Below are positions 21,201 to 32,594 of a stretch of DNA of 64,000 bases, one piece after another. The position numbers and the translations under genes were made by a program. The notes under the pieces are model-generated. The model worked only from the letters and a program-made list of their open reading frames with translations, ran no database searches and was not told where the DNA came from. Numbering within the stretch: position 1 is the first letter of the stretch; every line of letters starts with the position of its first letter. Origin of the DNA: Sinohyriopsis cumingii (Eukaryota; Mollusca; Bivalvia; Unionida; Unionidae); contig CM068828.1 in NCBI GenBank assembly GCA_028554795.2, positions 15,738,814 to 15,802,813 of the forward strand, in the 5' to 3' direction.

Positions 21201-21429
21201 GTAGAACCAAGAATCTTGCATTTGTTTGCATTTCAGGAATGCTACAGGGTGTGTCTTTGGATAGCCCTGATTGTTGTAACAGGAGTTCTGCTTCTCTTCG
21301 TTGGCTGTGGTTCTAAATTTTGTAGAGGAGGGGTCTTCCGTCTCTATAATGTGGTAGTACTTTTCAGGGTTTTGTGGTGGTGAGCTATGGTTGGGTGTAG
21401 ACTCTGGGTCTGGATTCCGGCTCACTCAT
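18284..21429 (-). pseudogene. POLB: Protein-primed family B DNA polymerase, frameshifted
   Basis: About 1,048 codons from ATG 21427-21429 (MSEPESRP) to a TGA at 18284-18286. In order: N-terminal Cys/His fingers (CLACQRTF, CPTCGQAI, CHLCHQLVDSKHEC) at 20880-21100; exonuclease motif CFDLECMQDSG (20808-20816 codes DLE); an SDVDILRRYCG segment; palm motif A DVCSLYPYVCKYC near 19620; RALTGTWVSVEMF; motif B around MWGKMAQR (19030-19050); motif C VLYFETDSF (18771-18782), where the first Asp of the usual DTD is Glu; and a KLKG-type segment at about 18590. At least seven frame changes break it. In Polintons this enzyme replicates the element from a terminal-protein primer. Confidence 0.92.
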
Positions 21430-21508
21430 GTCATCTTCGAAATCGCTGCCATGAATTTGAGCAGAGACTTCAGCTACTGTACGAGGCGATGAATCTTTTC
21501 TCCAAAAA

Positions 21509-22105
21509 ATGATACGATTGTTTCACTTTGACGGCAAACATACAAATGACTACATTTTAAATGGTATGGGTCCCTATATCCATGTCAGGACAGTGTCTTC
21601 CTGTATAAAGGTTCAGTGTCCTCCCTCCATTATTCATGTCACTCTCAATCCTACCAGAACGATGGAAGAACCAACAGAGATCGAACATCTGATCAGAGCT
21701 TTTGCGAGGTGTCATAAGAAAGTTTCTTCAGACAAACCGACGCACTACTCCCCCTCTTTTCGAGATAAAATTCAAGATACTTGCTATATCTGTAAGAAGA
21801 AAGGGCATTTGGCTACAGAATGTCCAGACAGTCTGAAAGCAAGGCAGGTGTCAGAAGAGAGGAGTCAAGATACATGCTATCATTGTCAAGAGAAAGGACA
21901 TTGGTCTTCAGACTGCCCTAAGAAACAACAGGAGCAAGAGGAAGAGAAGTGTTCCGAACAAGAAGAAGAAGAATTACCCTCCCCGAAGGAAGAATCCAGA
22001 CACGTCCAGGAAGAGACAGAAGAGAAGAAAAGAAGAAGAGGAGAAAGCGAGGAAGAAGAGGAAAAGCCTGTGAAAGTGAAGAAATTCGAAAAACAGAAAG
22101 GGTGA
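21509..22105 (+). CDS. CCHC zinc-knuckle protein, divergent from POLB
   Basis: An intact 198-residue frame on the plus strand, 80 bp from the divergent polymerase start. Two CCHC knuckles are visible: C92-C95-H100-C105 (CYICKKKGHLATEC) and C123-C126-H131-C136 (CYHCQEKGHWSSDC). A very acidic/basic tail follows, with runs of Glu and RRRG/KVKK patches. The true start may be M52 (MEEPTEIEHLIRAF), after which the sequence looks more protein-like. Zinc knuckles of this type bind single-stranded nucleic acid, as in Gag or CNBP proteins. Such a gene is not part of the usual Polinton core; it could be an acquired nucleocapsid-like protein. Confidence 0.75.
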   Translation: MIRLFHFDGKHTNDYILNGMGPYIHVRTVSSCIKVQCPPSIIHVTLNPTRTMEEPTEIEHLIRAFARCHKKVSSDKPTHYSPSFRDKIQDTCYICKKKGHLATECPDSLKARQVSEERSQDTCYHCQEKGHWSSDCPKKQQEQEEEKCSEQEEEELPSPKEESRHVQEETEEKKRRRGESEEEEEKPVKVKKFEKQKG

Positions 22106-22339
22106 ACAAAGACACAGAAGAAGTCTATAAACATTTTAAAGTGTTGTGTTGTGAATTGGATTGCATAATTTGTACTAGAATAGATCACACAGAAAACGTA
22201 AGTGTCTCTTGGTTGTGATTTTTAGAATAAGGATCTAAATTTACCCAATAATATACACACATCACGTGGCAGAAAAGATATTTTGAGTTTTGAATGATTT
22301 TGGCAAAATGGATACTATCTCTTTTCGAGAATAGTGGGT

Positions 22340-22355
22340 GGCCCTGAAAAGGACC
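22340..22355 (-). terminator. Histone-mRNA-type 3' stem-loop SL4 (best match)
   Basis: Minus strand GGTCCTTTTCAGGGCC satisfies every position of the metazoan consensus: a 6-bp stem with one U-G pair and a UUUC loop. The upstream flank is CCAAC and the downstream flank exactly ACCCA. It is followed after about 10 nt by TCTCGAAAAGAGATAG, a strong U7-type downstream element. It ends the minus-strand gene at 22384-22977. Confidence 0.82.
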
Positions 22356-22383
22356 GTTGGGTGTTTGTTTAAAAACAAACAAA

Positions 22384-22977
22384 GTGAGGAACGGGACACA
22401 ATCATTTTTAACCGCCTTAAGTCTTTGCCACGGCCATGGCCTACTTCTGGACTTGCTCCTGTCGATGATTTGATAGAAATCACTACGGCTGGTATCTTAG
22501 GTGTAGTAACAGGGTTGGGCTGTTTGGCTCGGGAAGGTCCTTTTCTCTTGGGCCGGATTAAAGAAGTCTGATATATTTGTTTCAGACTCCTTAACTCTGC
22601 CAAAATGTCTAAGAGTACCGTAACTGTTTGACCTTCTATCCTAGGCCTTGTTTCTCCTCTGATGGTGCTGCTTCTTCCTCTCATTTCCTTCTTATTGCCT
22701 CTTATTCTTCTTGCTGTTGCTGTTGAAGGATAAAAGCTTGTTTTGCTTCTTTCTGCTGCTGTAAACATTTCGTCAATTCTTCGTTCTGTCTCTGTTTCAA
22801 ATCCTCGACGTGTGGTAAGGAAGGAGAAGGTGGCGAAGGTGCTGATACCGGAACAAATTCTTGCGAAGAAGAGAGGAAATCCACTAAATCCCAATTAAAG
22901 TAAGTCTCTTCTGGGAGTAGGACTGTGCTGACTTTGGTTGCCACTGCTATGCCATCGCTTCTCGTCTCACTGCGCAC
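22384..22977 (-). pseudogene. Cassette gene 4: Gln-rich then basic protein, frameshifted
   Basis: The first frame (22702-22977) runs from STVLLPEETYFNWDLVDFL through a Ser/Pro linker to a coiled-coil and Gln-rich segment (KQAFILQQQQQEE). A second frame continues with a helical stretch (TVLLDILAELRSLKQIYQ) and a basic part (IRPKRKGPSRAKQPN). A frameshift or stop separates them near 22700. It ends shortly before SL4. Its layout (helical, Gln-rich, basic end, histone-type 3' end) parallels cassette genes 1-3, though the P-type promoter block was not seen upstream. Confidence 0.45.
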
Positions 22978-23243
22978 AGACCCTAGCGTATCTACGTAAG
23001 GAATGTGGCGTCACAGGCAGCTCTCTTCGGATTGGAAGACAGACTGTGACTGAATTTTGTAACGCTTGTTAGGATTGGTGGACAATCTCAATCCGTTTCG
23101 ATCCGCTCTTCCTCTCTTTATAACTGCGGTTCACTTCATTCCCCTCACCTGTTCTCGTCACAAGATGTTGACTAACGTTGAACCGTCATCCCTTGTATCG
23201 TTGACGCTGTTCGGACTTACCCATGTATGTCAGTCAGATCATC

Positions 23244-23333
23244 ATGGAAAATCATCCGGATCACCGATACGAGCGTTTGGAAAAGAAAAATCTATGGCGA
23301 GAGACAAGGCTGTCTGAAGAGAATCCTCATTAA
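23244..23333 (+). other. Candidate short plus-strand ORF facing the right TIR
   Basis: A 29-residue frame beginning MENHPDHRYERLEKKN, rich in charged residues like the start of the other cassette genes, and stopping at TAA 23331. It points outward to stem-loop SL5 at 23425-23440. It may be the decayed start of a plus-strand cassette gene mirroring gene 1 at the left end. Support is weak. Confidence 0.3.
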
Positions 23334-23419
23334 CGGTCCAGAAGCCAGAGGCAGTTTGAGGAAGAGAAGAAGACCTGTGTGATGCCCTCTATATTAAGGG
23401 AATGGCGTTGCCACAAAAG

Positions 23420-23802
23420 CCAACGGCCCTATTCAGGACCAAATAATTGCCTCGAAAAGATTTGCTCTCTTGCCTACATTTTTATGTCCTTATTTCTATG
23501 TTCATGTCTATGCTTATCCATTTCTATGGCACGTCCTGCCAAGCAGTCTAGCTTTTGCCCGCGCTATTTGATCATTGATGTCAGCCCTTGCCACATTATT
23601 GCCAGTGGCCAGTACCATGACGTCAATTCCAATTACTGATAAACAGACCCATACCCTTGTCAATGTACTGGCGTAATATTTTTTTGTTGCTCTATAGGCC
23701 CACCCATGTTAAATTTCCCCATGTTAAATTCCCCTTGTCGCCAGGGTACGACCCCTCTATTTTAACAGAAGTCCCATTGTCGCTATGGTGCCCAACTACA
23801 CT
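23420..23802 (-). repeat. Element A right terminal inverted repeat
   Basis: Inverse partner of 5099-5480. GACGTCA, CAGACCCATACCCTTGT, GGCCCACCCATGTTAAATTT and CTATGGTGCCCAACTACACT correspond to left-end blocks in reverse order. Confidence 0.9.
23425..23440 (+). terminator. Decayed histone-type 3' stem-loop SL5 in right TIR
   Basis: Plus strand GGCCCTATTCAGGACC: five of six stem pairs with one C-A mismatch and an AUUC loop. Upstream GCCAAC, downstream AAATAATTGCCTCGAAAAGA. It is the inverted-repeat counterpart of SL1, so each TIR carries an outward-pointing stem-loop. Confidence 0.55.
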
Positions 23803-26800
23803 ATTCCTAAATGTACTGCATGTTATTCGCAATTTTAGTTTCAATATTTTTTACTGATATTCTCCATTTCTCTTTCCATCCATGTATTATACACACTTTC
23901 GTTTCCAGGCCAAAGTCCAAAACCAGCTAGAAATAAGATACCCATGTGAAATTTGGTATGTTTACTACCCATGTGGTGTGGATGTTTTACTTTCTGTTCA
24001 CAAACCTTAAGTTTAAATATTTTTCTGTTTTCATCTATATGTCTGTTTATCCATCTGTTAGTTAATCTTTCAATTTCAAAGGTAAACTACCAAATAATTC
24101 ATGTCATCTCAGTAAAATATTATTCAAGCAAGAGATCTAAATATGCCTTTTGCGATTAAAAATTCTTAAGGTTCAAAATGTTAAGTTTTGTCCATTCGTC
24201 TATTCATCCATCCTTCTATCAGTCACTATTTTCTTTTTGGGTCAAAAATATACACCACTACTAATCTAATCTAAGTGTGCCTTTCGCGATTGATCGTTTC
24301 TCTGCATTCATGTCATTTTGTTGTATCTGGACTTAAAATTATTTTTTTCATTTATACGCACATGATAAGTTATGGTCCTAAATGCTTAATAATAAAGCAA
24401 GATAGAGAAAAGAGGATTTTAAGAAAATGCAACAAATTTCATTTGAATATATTACATCGACAAACTTTAAGATTTGCATTAACCATCTGCCAAAAAGGCA
24501 TTTATAGTAGGGTTGAAATGGTTTTATCAACTTCAGATTTATTGCTATTGACAGTTAACTTAGTATGGTTATATGAGATGTTGCTTATAACTGGCTAAAA
24601 AAATTGAAATATTCTTATAAAATCTAGCATGAACATTGTCTCAGATTGACATGTGTTTCATATGTATTTAGTCTCATTTACCATACGGTACTAACATAGC
24701 TAGTGTACAAGTGGGGGACCATAGGGTATGTACCACGAGTCGCTGGATAAGTGGATCTTTTCAGCGGAAAGTAGAATCTTTAGGTGACTCTTACATATTA
24801 CCACCCCAATTTTAAACACTTTAGTGTCTTGATTGTGTATTTTCAAACCAGTATACTCGATGCATGTTAAAAGTAAGAGATTTGGTGTTTGAAATATACA
24901 TAACAAATGGTACAGGCAGATGATGAACAAATTGCTCATCGTTATTAGAACGAAACTAATAAAATAATATACGAATTTTTCAATAAGATACGTTTATGAA
25001 TATGCATGAAAATGCAACAGTTAAAGGCAAATAGTAACCAACGGATTGAAATTGGGCCTACTTTACAAATTATTTTTGAATTCTAGCAACTCATTATAAC
25101 AAAATTTCCAATTTCAGGACCTATGATAATTGAGTAACTTTTTTTCTCTCCATTTGATGAAGTGTAATGATAAAATGGTTTCACTGTTTTGTTGATAGAA
25201 TGCGATTATTCTTATTAGTACTATTTCTGGTTCTTTGTACCTATTTCTCTGAGATACTCAAAAATAAAGTCGTGCTGTCCGACAAGCTTTTATATATGGA
25301 AAGTTTACAATTGATCCAGTCAAAGATGAACTATTCTATTGTCCAGTTTAGAGGTTCCTTCGATTTCAAAGACACAATTTGATATTAAATACATACATTT
25401 GATACTCTGCAAAATGTAGCGTTAAATCCTTTCATTCGGATTTCAGCACATTGCTGAATAACAATTTATTTACAGACCTAATCCCTGCTGCTAATAAATA
25501 CAGACTTTTATGTAACTTGAACTAAAGCACTGCAACTTGAACCAGTTTTATACAAATATCGTCTTTTCTAAATTACAAAGTGAAGATAAATGCAATACAA
25601 TAAACGGAAATTATATATTTATAACCTAATTTCTTTTTTGCTATACTTGTAATCCAATGTATTTTCTGATAATTCCTAAAGAAGATATTGTACATTTTTT
25701 AGGGTAACGCATTTCATAGATTAAACCTAATTATAAATTGTAAACATAATTGACTCAAACCAGTGCTAAGCAACAAATTATACTTGATTTTCCAGCATAT
25801 TAATTACTAGATAGATATTGTTACAACTCTATGGTTTTGAACTAAGTAAGAGAAAAGAGCAAAAATCTTTATGTTTTGTAAAATTCAACAAATAATTTTT
25901 TCTCTAAAATTTAAATTAAAATTTAAAAAATAATTTACAGTTTTGTGAATTAAATAAAAAAACAGTCCTCAAAGTTATATCACAAGTCCAAAAGTATAGA
26001 GTACTCCACGTGAATTTCAGTGGTTTTCCTTATGAATTCCAATTTGAATATGCTGATGTGACAGTAGTCTCAAAGAGTATTGACATGCTAACAGTCTTGA
26101 AGTGTTCCAATGATATTTTCCAAAGTGTCTTTCAATGAATTCACAATAATTCCGCGGAAGCAATATAGTCCTAAAGTCAAAAAGCACTTTGTAATAACAA
26201 TGACTAAATAAAAGAAAGAAATGAAATCCTCGATATGCAATGAATAATTCTGAAATAAACAACATTATCTAAAAAGCTAAGACACAATAACAGAACCAGG
26301 ATAAGGGCCATTTTCACATCAAATTCATAAAAACCAACTTGTTAAACATTTGAAATTTCTAAAAGGTCTAGACCTTGAGCTCAACATTTGTAAAAATGTT
26401 TACACCCAAGTAATAATGATCTTAAAATGTAATCAAAAATCATAGTCAAGAATTTGATGTCTAATATTTTATTTGCAACAAAACATTATGTCAGCAGTCT
26501 ACCCTCTACCCTCAATTACTTACCAAGGTCAATCACACAGTATTGATATACATAACACCTCCTTTATTAAGAAAATTAAAGATCTATGTAATAAATCTTT
26601 CTTTTACATATGAGTCAAAAACACAGTTCGATGCTAGAATAATTAAAATTATCTAGGATGATGTCTTATGAAAGACATAAGATATACACAAAATGAAGAA
26701 GTATAATACTTCTCTACACGTGATAGCGCATATACAATCATATTATCGTCTCCCTTGATGTGCCTGATGGCAATGTTTTATTCCTGCAATATTAAACTCT

Positions 26801-29800
26801 ACTTTAACATCTTCTGATTTTCGTTTTTTATTTCCTAATGAAGGCAAAGGGGTGGTGATAACTGAATACAATAATCGGAGCATAAACTAAACTAATACTA
26901 TACACTTCAAAGTGTTGCAAAGCCAGCATCAAAGGCAAACATCCCTTCTCTGCTGTAGATTAATTTCTCCGGTGCTTTTTCTTTTCTTTTCAAAAACAGT
27001 ACACTGGATAACCCATACAATATATGTCTTCTTGAATCAATACTGCTCCAACCCCTACATAACTTGCAACAACAAACATTTCACACGACTGACTGAAATT
27101 TGGAGCTGAAAGAACCGGCACACTCTTAAATATGGCCTCTAATTTATCAAAGCTTCTTAATGTTGTCAGACCAATGAAATGTTGTTTTCGTACGCATCAA
27201 ATTGGTGTGGAGTTCAGCAATTATGGAAAAATCAGAGCAAAATTTCCGATAATATCCAGCCATACCAAAAAATTATATCAACTGCTTTTTATTTATTGGC
27301 ACTGGGAATTTAGAGATAGCCTTGACCTTAACTTCGATCTGTTAACTTGATCGTGTCCCACAATTTATCACAAGAATGTAAGACAGGCATGATCAAACTC
27401 ACTTGTTAGAACAGTTTTCTATATTTGAGATCCGATTTTAATTAGAATTGGAGTAGCGATTTCTTCGAAGTGTTTGATAATGAACACGTTTCGCGACCTT
27501 TAAGGTGACACTGCAACTGGTTGGCTAACATTGTTGCCATCATGGACGCCATATTTTTTATCATATTTTTGATTACGTTTGGAAAATTTGGTTATATCAC
27601 TAAGTTCTCGGGTGAGTTTGATGATGAACGAGACAATAGACAATTTAATTTAAAGTGAATGGTGTGACGTAATAAATACAGTCAATCTTACATATATTGA
27701 TATGCTAATGAGTTCGAACAATACCGCTGTAATCATGACGAAAAGAGTATCCAGTACAATGAATTGAACTATGGGATAGCATGTAAAATACAGGTCTTGC
27801 TATTAACCGACAGGACGCTACAATTGCATTACAGGTAGGTTCCTTGATAATTTTCATCGAATATAAATCATTTTAATGTCATTGGTCGATTGCTTGTGGT
27901 TAGATTGTTCATGGATCGAGTAGAGCTATGGTCAATGGGTTATATTTCGACCTCTTCGGGACACATTCCCCTGAACATGTATATCCACTTGTTAGGCTCA
28001 CATGTATTCCTATTGAAAGTAGAAAGAGGGAATATCGCAGTGTTATATTTCTTCTTTAGTTAATAAACAAGGCATACAAGACATGGTGAACAATATAAAT
28101 ACGAAATGGCAAGCTCTAGCATGTCCAGCGGCAATGCATGGACCGCGAGATCATTTGCCATAATGAATGTTACGTAATGTTGATGAAAATTGTAAAATCT
28201 TTCACATACGTAATTAAAATTCACTTTTCTTTGTAACTATGTACATGTATTTAATAAATTACGTCGATATTAGATATTTATTATGCTCATACATTAGGTT
28301 TATGTTTAAGCTCAGGTACATTCACAGTGGGACCGTTTCCAATGAGAATCCTGGAAATGTTGATATCGCATAATTCTCAAAAGGCAATAAACCAATACTT
28401 CCCTCACAACAGTCTACAGACTTCTAAGGCCTCTAAAACAATTGCTGTACGATATGCTATGTTACCTACAATTTATTAGATATTGTATATATGAGTCATT
28501 TCAGTTATATAACCAGTTGTATATCTGAGCATTCAGTTTATATAGTATTCATTATTTTAAATATATACCCTATATCTGGGTATTAAGTTAAATTTGGTAT
28601 TCATCCATCATTTCTAATATACACCCTACCCAATATATTGGCATAAAGTGTGCTATTGTATTCTTCTATCATTGTTAGTATATATTCAGCCCTTTATCAG
28701 AGAATGAAGTGTGATGTTGTATGCATCCATTATATCTAATATATAACCAACACTTCATCAGGGCATGAATTGTGATGTTGAATTCAGCTATACTTTCTAA
28801 TAATAGGGCATGAAGTGGCATATGGCACTCAGACATAATATGAAAACAATTTTCTAAATGTGTTTAAAATATATCATATGATCATGCACATTTGGAAGTA
28901 ATCACCAACCGTTATAACGTTAAGCAAAATTCACTGTTAAACATGGGAAGCCGTGGTTTGTATAACATCGAGAATGTGGGTATCGGGATAAGAACACCAG
29001 TAAGGTGAGAGCTTACAAAGCCGATAGTAAAATAAGTACAGGACTTCATAATTACATAATTGACTCCTTATGGTTCTTATGTTAGCTATAAACATGTACA
29101 CCTGAAATGAATGTTTGGTACCTATGCTAGAAAACACAAAAAAACCGCACATGTAGAATGGATCAAGTGTCGTGCTATCTATTTAAGATGTTTAACTATA
29201 ACGCGAATCAGTCATATTGTATAGACAACTGAATTGTAGCCTATTGTGAGAATGTGTACCGAATATCGGTTAAACGGTTCACGTAGTTGCTACTTCTATT
29301 GACTGTCTTTTGTACAACAGTCAATTAAATGATACTAATACTTATAAAATTAATGTGAACTATCCAAGCAGACTTTAAAATCAATCATCCTGGCATACAA
29401 TTTTCTATTTACATAAAGTCACCATGACGGTTAGGCTTAACCATCGTAAAATCTATTCCTCAGTAAATATCATCTTCCTTGGATTTACCTTTGTAAATCA
29501 ATTTTGCCATGAAAGACAATATTATAACCTTGAATTGCCATAGTTGATGATGTTGGTTCGGTCACTAAACGTACGCCCACCACAATACTATCCAGTCTTT
29601 TCCTATGGATGACCACTTTGTAAAGTCCTCTTATAATGTCCACTCTATACGAGGCGAAATGTCATAACACCATTTATGTGCAGCACACACTATGTCGGTA
29701 AAGACAGTATATTAAATTACAACTGAAATGCCAATGGAAGTCATCGGTTACAATATGCTAGCTATTAGTTAGTACGTAACAAAACAAAATGGCATCCATA

Positions 29801-30500
29801 CTCTTAACCAGCTCCTGAAACATTCGGAAATATATCTGTACAGAAGAAAATATACTAGTTCTAAGTGCAACCAGCAACTAGTATAGGTTGTGCATAAAGA
29901 ATCAGGGTAACTTAGTAACCTCACTCTGCGGATATAAGTACAGATTTGCATGTTTGCATGCTCAGACAAAAGAACAGTAAAACAAATTTGGCTACGTCTT
30001 CGCTGTCTCAGTGGATCTATTCATTTTTCAAAGCAGATTCATCAGATTAATTGTCAGGATTTTCAAAAAGAGGAATAAACAATATAGAAACACTCAGTGC
30101 TGAACAGAAATATTCTATTGAAATAGATTCAACCTGCCATGATTGTGAGGCACCAAAATCCAACATGGCTTGACTCCTCTTCAGCTCCAAGCTTTTTTGA
30201 AATCCAATATGATATGCAGAGTATAACAATCACAGCTGACTCCAAAATAATTTCAACAATCAAGGAATTCTTGGATGGGAATCAACACTTCCAAAAGGGA
30301 CACTCACATAATGACTGATGTAAAAATCAATGAATACAGATTCTTCCACACTAACTCTCTGCATAACAACTGGTAAAATTCATGTGCAATGGCCAGGCTG
30401 CGCAGAATGGGTAAATTATTTTATCAACACTTGTCAGCAATGGTAGATAACACCAGTTTGAAATTAATTACCTCTCAGCCAAGGGCTTCAACACCCATCC
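23803..30500. other. Gene-poor host DNA between Element A and the LINE
   Basis: AT-rich sequence without convincing genes or exons; frames are under about 110 residues and of random composition. The only structure noted is the degenerate array at 28485-28830. Decayed interspersed repeats are likely but were not identified. Confidence 0.6.
28485..28830. repeat. Degenerate tandem array, unit about 60 bp
   Basis: Five to six diverged copies of a unit with an ATTCATCCATCATTTCTAAT-like word, ATATACCCTA, and CATCAGGGCATGAAGTG followed by TGATGTTGT. Copies lie near 28546, 28600, 28660, 28722 and 28781. Noncoding. Confidence 0.65.
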
Positions 30501-30571
30501 CTGAAGCCCACAGATCTTAAAATAAAGTCAACAGTAACACAGCTTTATATGAAATAAGCCAGACTGCAATT

Positions 30572-31210
30572 GTGGAGGAAACTCCAGGACCACAGTTTAT
30601 GACAGGTGCAAAAAATTACTTTGAGTTCCGTGACCAGACTTGCACCTCCATGCAGTACTCAGTAATAATAGATATTCTCCAGTCCCAAGTAGAAAGGTTA
30701 GAACATAAACTCTCTGCACTAAAATCAAGTAGTCTACACAGCGTTCAAATGGATAAACCAGGTGCGAAAAAGTGTGTCAGGAGACCCAGACAATACAATA
30801 CACAAACATATCATGGGACCAAAATACAAGAGTATGTCAGGGCACTCAGACCATACAAAAACCAGCTATTAGAAGAAAAAAGCTTATATAAACAAACAGA
30901 TGCAACCTCACCAATTAAACAAGATGTGTCTCTTATACAGGCATTAGATGGGCAGAGCCAAAGATAAGTTAAAGCACATACTGTAAACACTGTCAAGCAT
31001 GTGTCTCACTCAACATCAAATCCAGGTACAGAAGGAACTGTTCTAAAGACAACCTCCAATTACCCACAGTGTGACGCTAAATTAAATACAATTCTAAATA
31101 CAACAGTCACCAAACTCTGTCAATCTAGTCATGGAAGTCAAGAAGTTCAAGCAATGCAGCTGAATCCCCCCCCCCTTGAAAAAATCAGCAACATAATTAA
31201 AGACAGGTCA
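30572..31210 (+). pseudogene. LINE ORF1, 5' part
   Basis: A coding-like stretch with a coiled-coil-type helix (MQYSVIIDILQSQVERLEHK) and a polar region, open to 30967 and then continuing in another frame to 31258. It reaches KISNIIKDRS, where Element B begins. The continuation reappears about 7 kb away at 38185 with a matching helical segment (TTEVQLLIILQKKILEM). One host frame cut in two is the simplest reading. Confidence 0.6.
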
Positions 31211-31450
31211 AGCAGGAGGGATGGTGAACAGACCAATTCTGAAGCAAGTCTTCTTTGAAAATAAAGCTTCATACGAAAAATTAAAAATACAAGGTCAATA
31301 ACGTCAAACCGAAGCCTCTAACCGAAAGAGATTTTCTCTAATTGGGTTAGCTAATTTTGCTGCTTTCTTTTTGTCGCTTGTGTTTTCAAATTTGTATGCA
31401 TGTTCGTTTACCCGCCCGGACACTAATTTTTTGTCACTCTCCCTGCTGCT
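31211..31450 (+). repeat. Element B left terminal repeat
   Basis: Shares with 48911-49140 (direct) and 60803-61042 (inverted) the blocks GGTGAACAGAC, AGCTTCATACGAAAAA, ACAAGGTCAATAACGTCAAA, CCGAAGCCTC, TTGGGTTAGCT and TTTACCCRCC, in order. Confidence 0.9.
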
Positions 31451-31513
31451 GTAGTGCGTGATTAATTAATTCATTACTATATCAATAATTTAATCTCACA
31501 CATCTACACTAGC

Positions 31514-32546
31514 TCGAGAGATACTTGAGGCAATTAAAAAATATCTCCCTGTTCGTGATTTTGTCAAGCAACAACTACAAGAGCGTCGGGAGTCTCTGGT
31601 GGAATTTGCAGAAGGTGCATAACAAGTATTTAAACCGGTAACGAAGACTACCAAACGAGTTACCGAAGCTACCAACGGTCGTCTTCGAACGTTGGAGAAA
31701 ACCGCTAAAGCAACTGTAGAAATAGCAGAAAGAACATTAAAAAAAAAAGAATTAAAACAAACCCAAGAAAGATTCTAAGAGAACTCCCAGGTGAAATAAC
31801 TGCTGCTCAGCCAACGCGACAAATACTTAAAGGTCTTGACCAGTTCGTGCTGAAGTGAAGTAGGTGATATAAAGGATCGTATACCAGAACCAGAATCAGA
31901 ACCAAAACAAGTAAGCGTCAGAACTGAATTAAAAGATAAATGTAACGAAGAGTATATTTCCTTCATAAAAGACATTAACATGCCGTGCACAGTTTTGATC
32001 AGAAAGAAACATTTCTAAAACCCGAGTACACTAATGATAATGTAAGTGGTGAAACCTGGTACAAATAGATACTTCGTGTACACTGCAAAATTGATCGGGT
32101 TCGAAGTTATGATCTAAGATATATTACATGTATCAGTGGAATAAATAAATATCTTGCACAGTTACAACAACGACATAAAGAACCACAACAACAACCACAG
32201 CCAATATTAAAACAACCACAAAACAAAAATCAATGCAACCAGCCCAAATAACAAGAAAGGAAGAAGAAAGATGGCAGAATGCATGTTCTATCCCATGCGC
32301 AACTGGAAGTGGTATTGGTTCAGGTACCAGGGGAAGTGGCCTTATTACTCCATGACCCAGCAATGTCCTTGCCGACGTTGAAAGACTAGAAATTCTGATT
32401 GGCGGAAGACGAGCCGTCAATAATTCCCCGGAACTAATTAAGGAAGCAGCTGATATTTGTCAAAGATTATTTACAGGCGGTATCATGGACATTAAAGTTT
32501 ATCGGCCTCTTATTAAAGAAATCGTTGATTACTATCACAGTGATTG
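31514..32546 (+). pseudogene. Element B first virion-type ORF (counterpart of 59780-60759)
   Basis: Opens with EILEAIKKYLPVRDFVKQQL, then alternates frames through a Thr/Lys/Ala-rich helical region and ends DIKVYRPLIKEIVDYYHSD at TGA 32546. The Element C copy is better preserved. The start codon region is altered here and several stops occur. It is the first gene after the TIR in both copies. Long amphipathic Lys/Ala helices suggest a minor virion or DNA-bound protein; function not established. Confidence 0.6.
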
Positions 32547-32594
32547 AGGGTATGCAATTCGATCAGTGACAAGAAAATAAGATGATTATACATA

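Larger units (their letters stand above)
5099..23802. mobile_element. Element A: 18.7-kb Maverick/Polinton
   Basis: Defined by inverted termini: the left end begins AGTGTAGT at 5099 and the right end is its inverse, ACTACACT, ending at 23802. The inverted similarity continues about 380 bp on both sides. The interior holds the Polinton core set: DNA polymerase B with N-terminal Cys/His fingers, retroviral-type integrase with chromodomain, FtsK/HerA-like packaging ATPase, adenovirus-type cysteine protease, a penton-like protein and a fragment of the double-jelly-roll major capsid. Most genes run on the minus strand. No target-site duplication was found: AAAAGT flanks the left end and ATTCCT the right. 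Frameshifts and stops interrupt most large genes, so it is probably a fossil copy, though the ends and some small genes are well kept. Confidence 0.93.

Noticed and set aside
21360-21380. Another TTTTCAGGG stem-loop on the plus strand
   Set aside because: The loop and 3' arm resemble the histone signal but the 5' arm does not pair, and there is no purine box or gene end nearby.
21886-22188. 100-residue Ser/Phe-rich minus-strand frame
   Set aside because: Antisense of the acidic tail of the CCHC gene.
5093-23808. Target-site duplication for Element A
   Set aside because: AAAAGT on the left and ATTCCT on the right do not match, and small shifts of the end give no 5-6-bp match.
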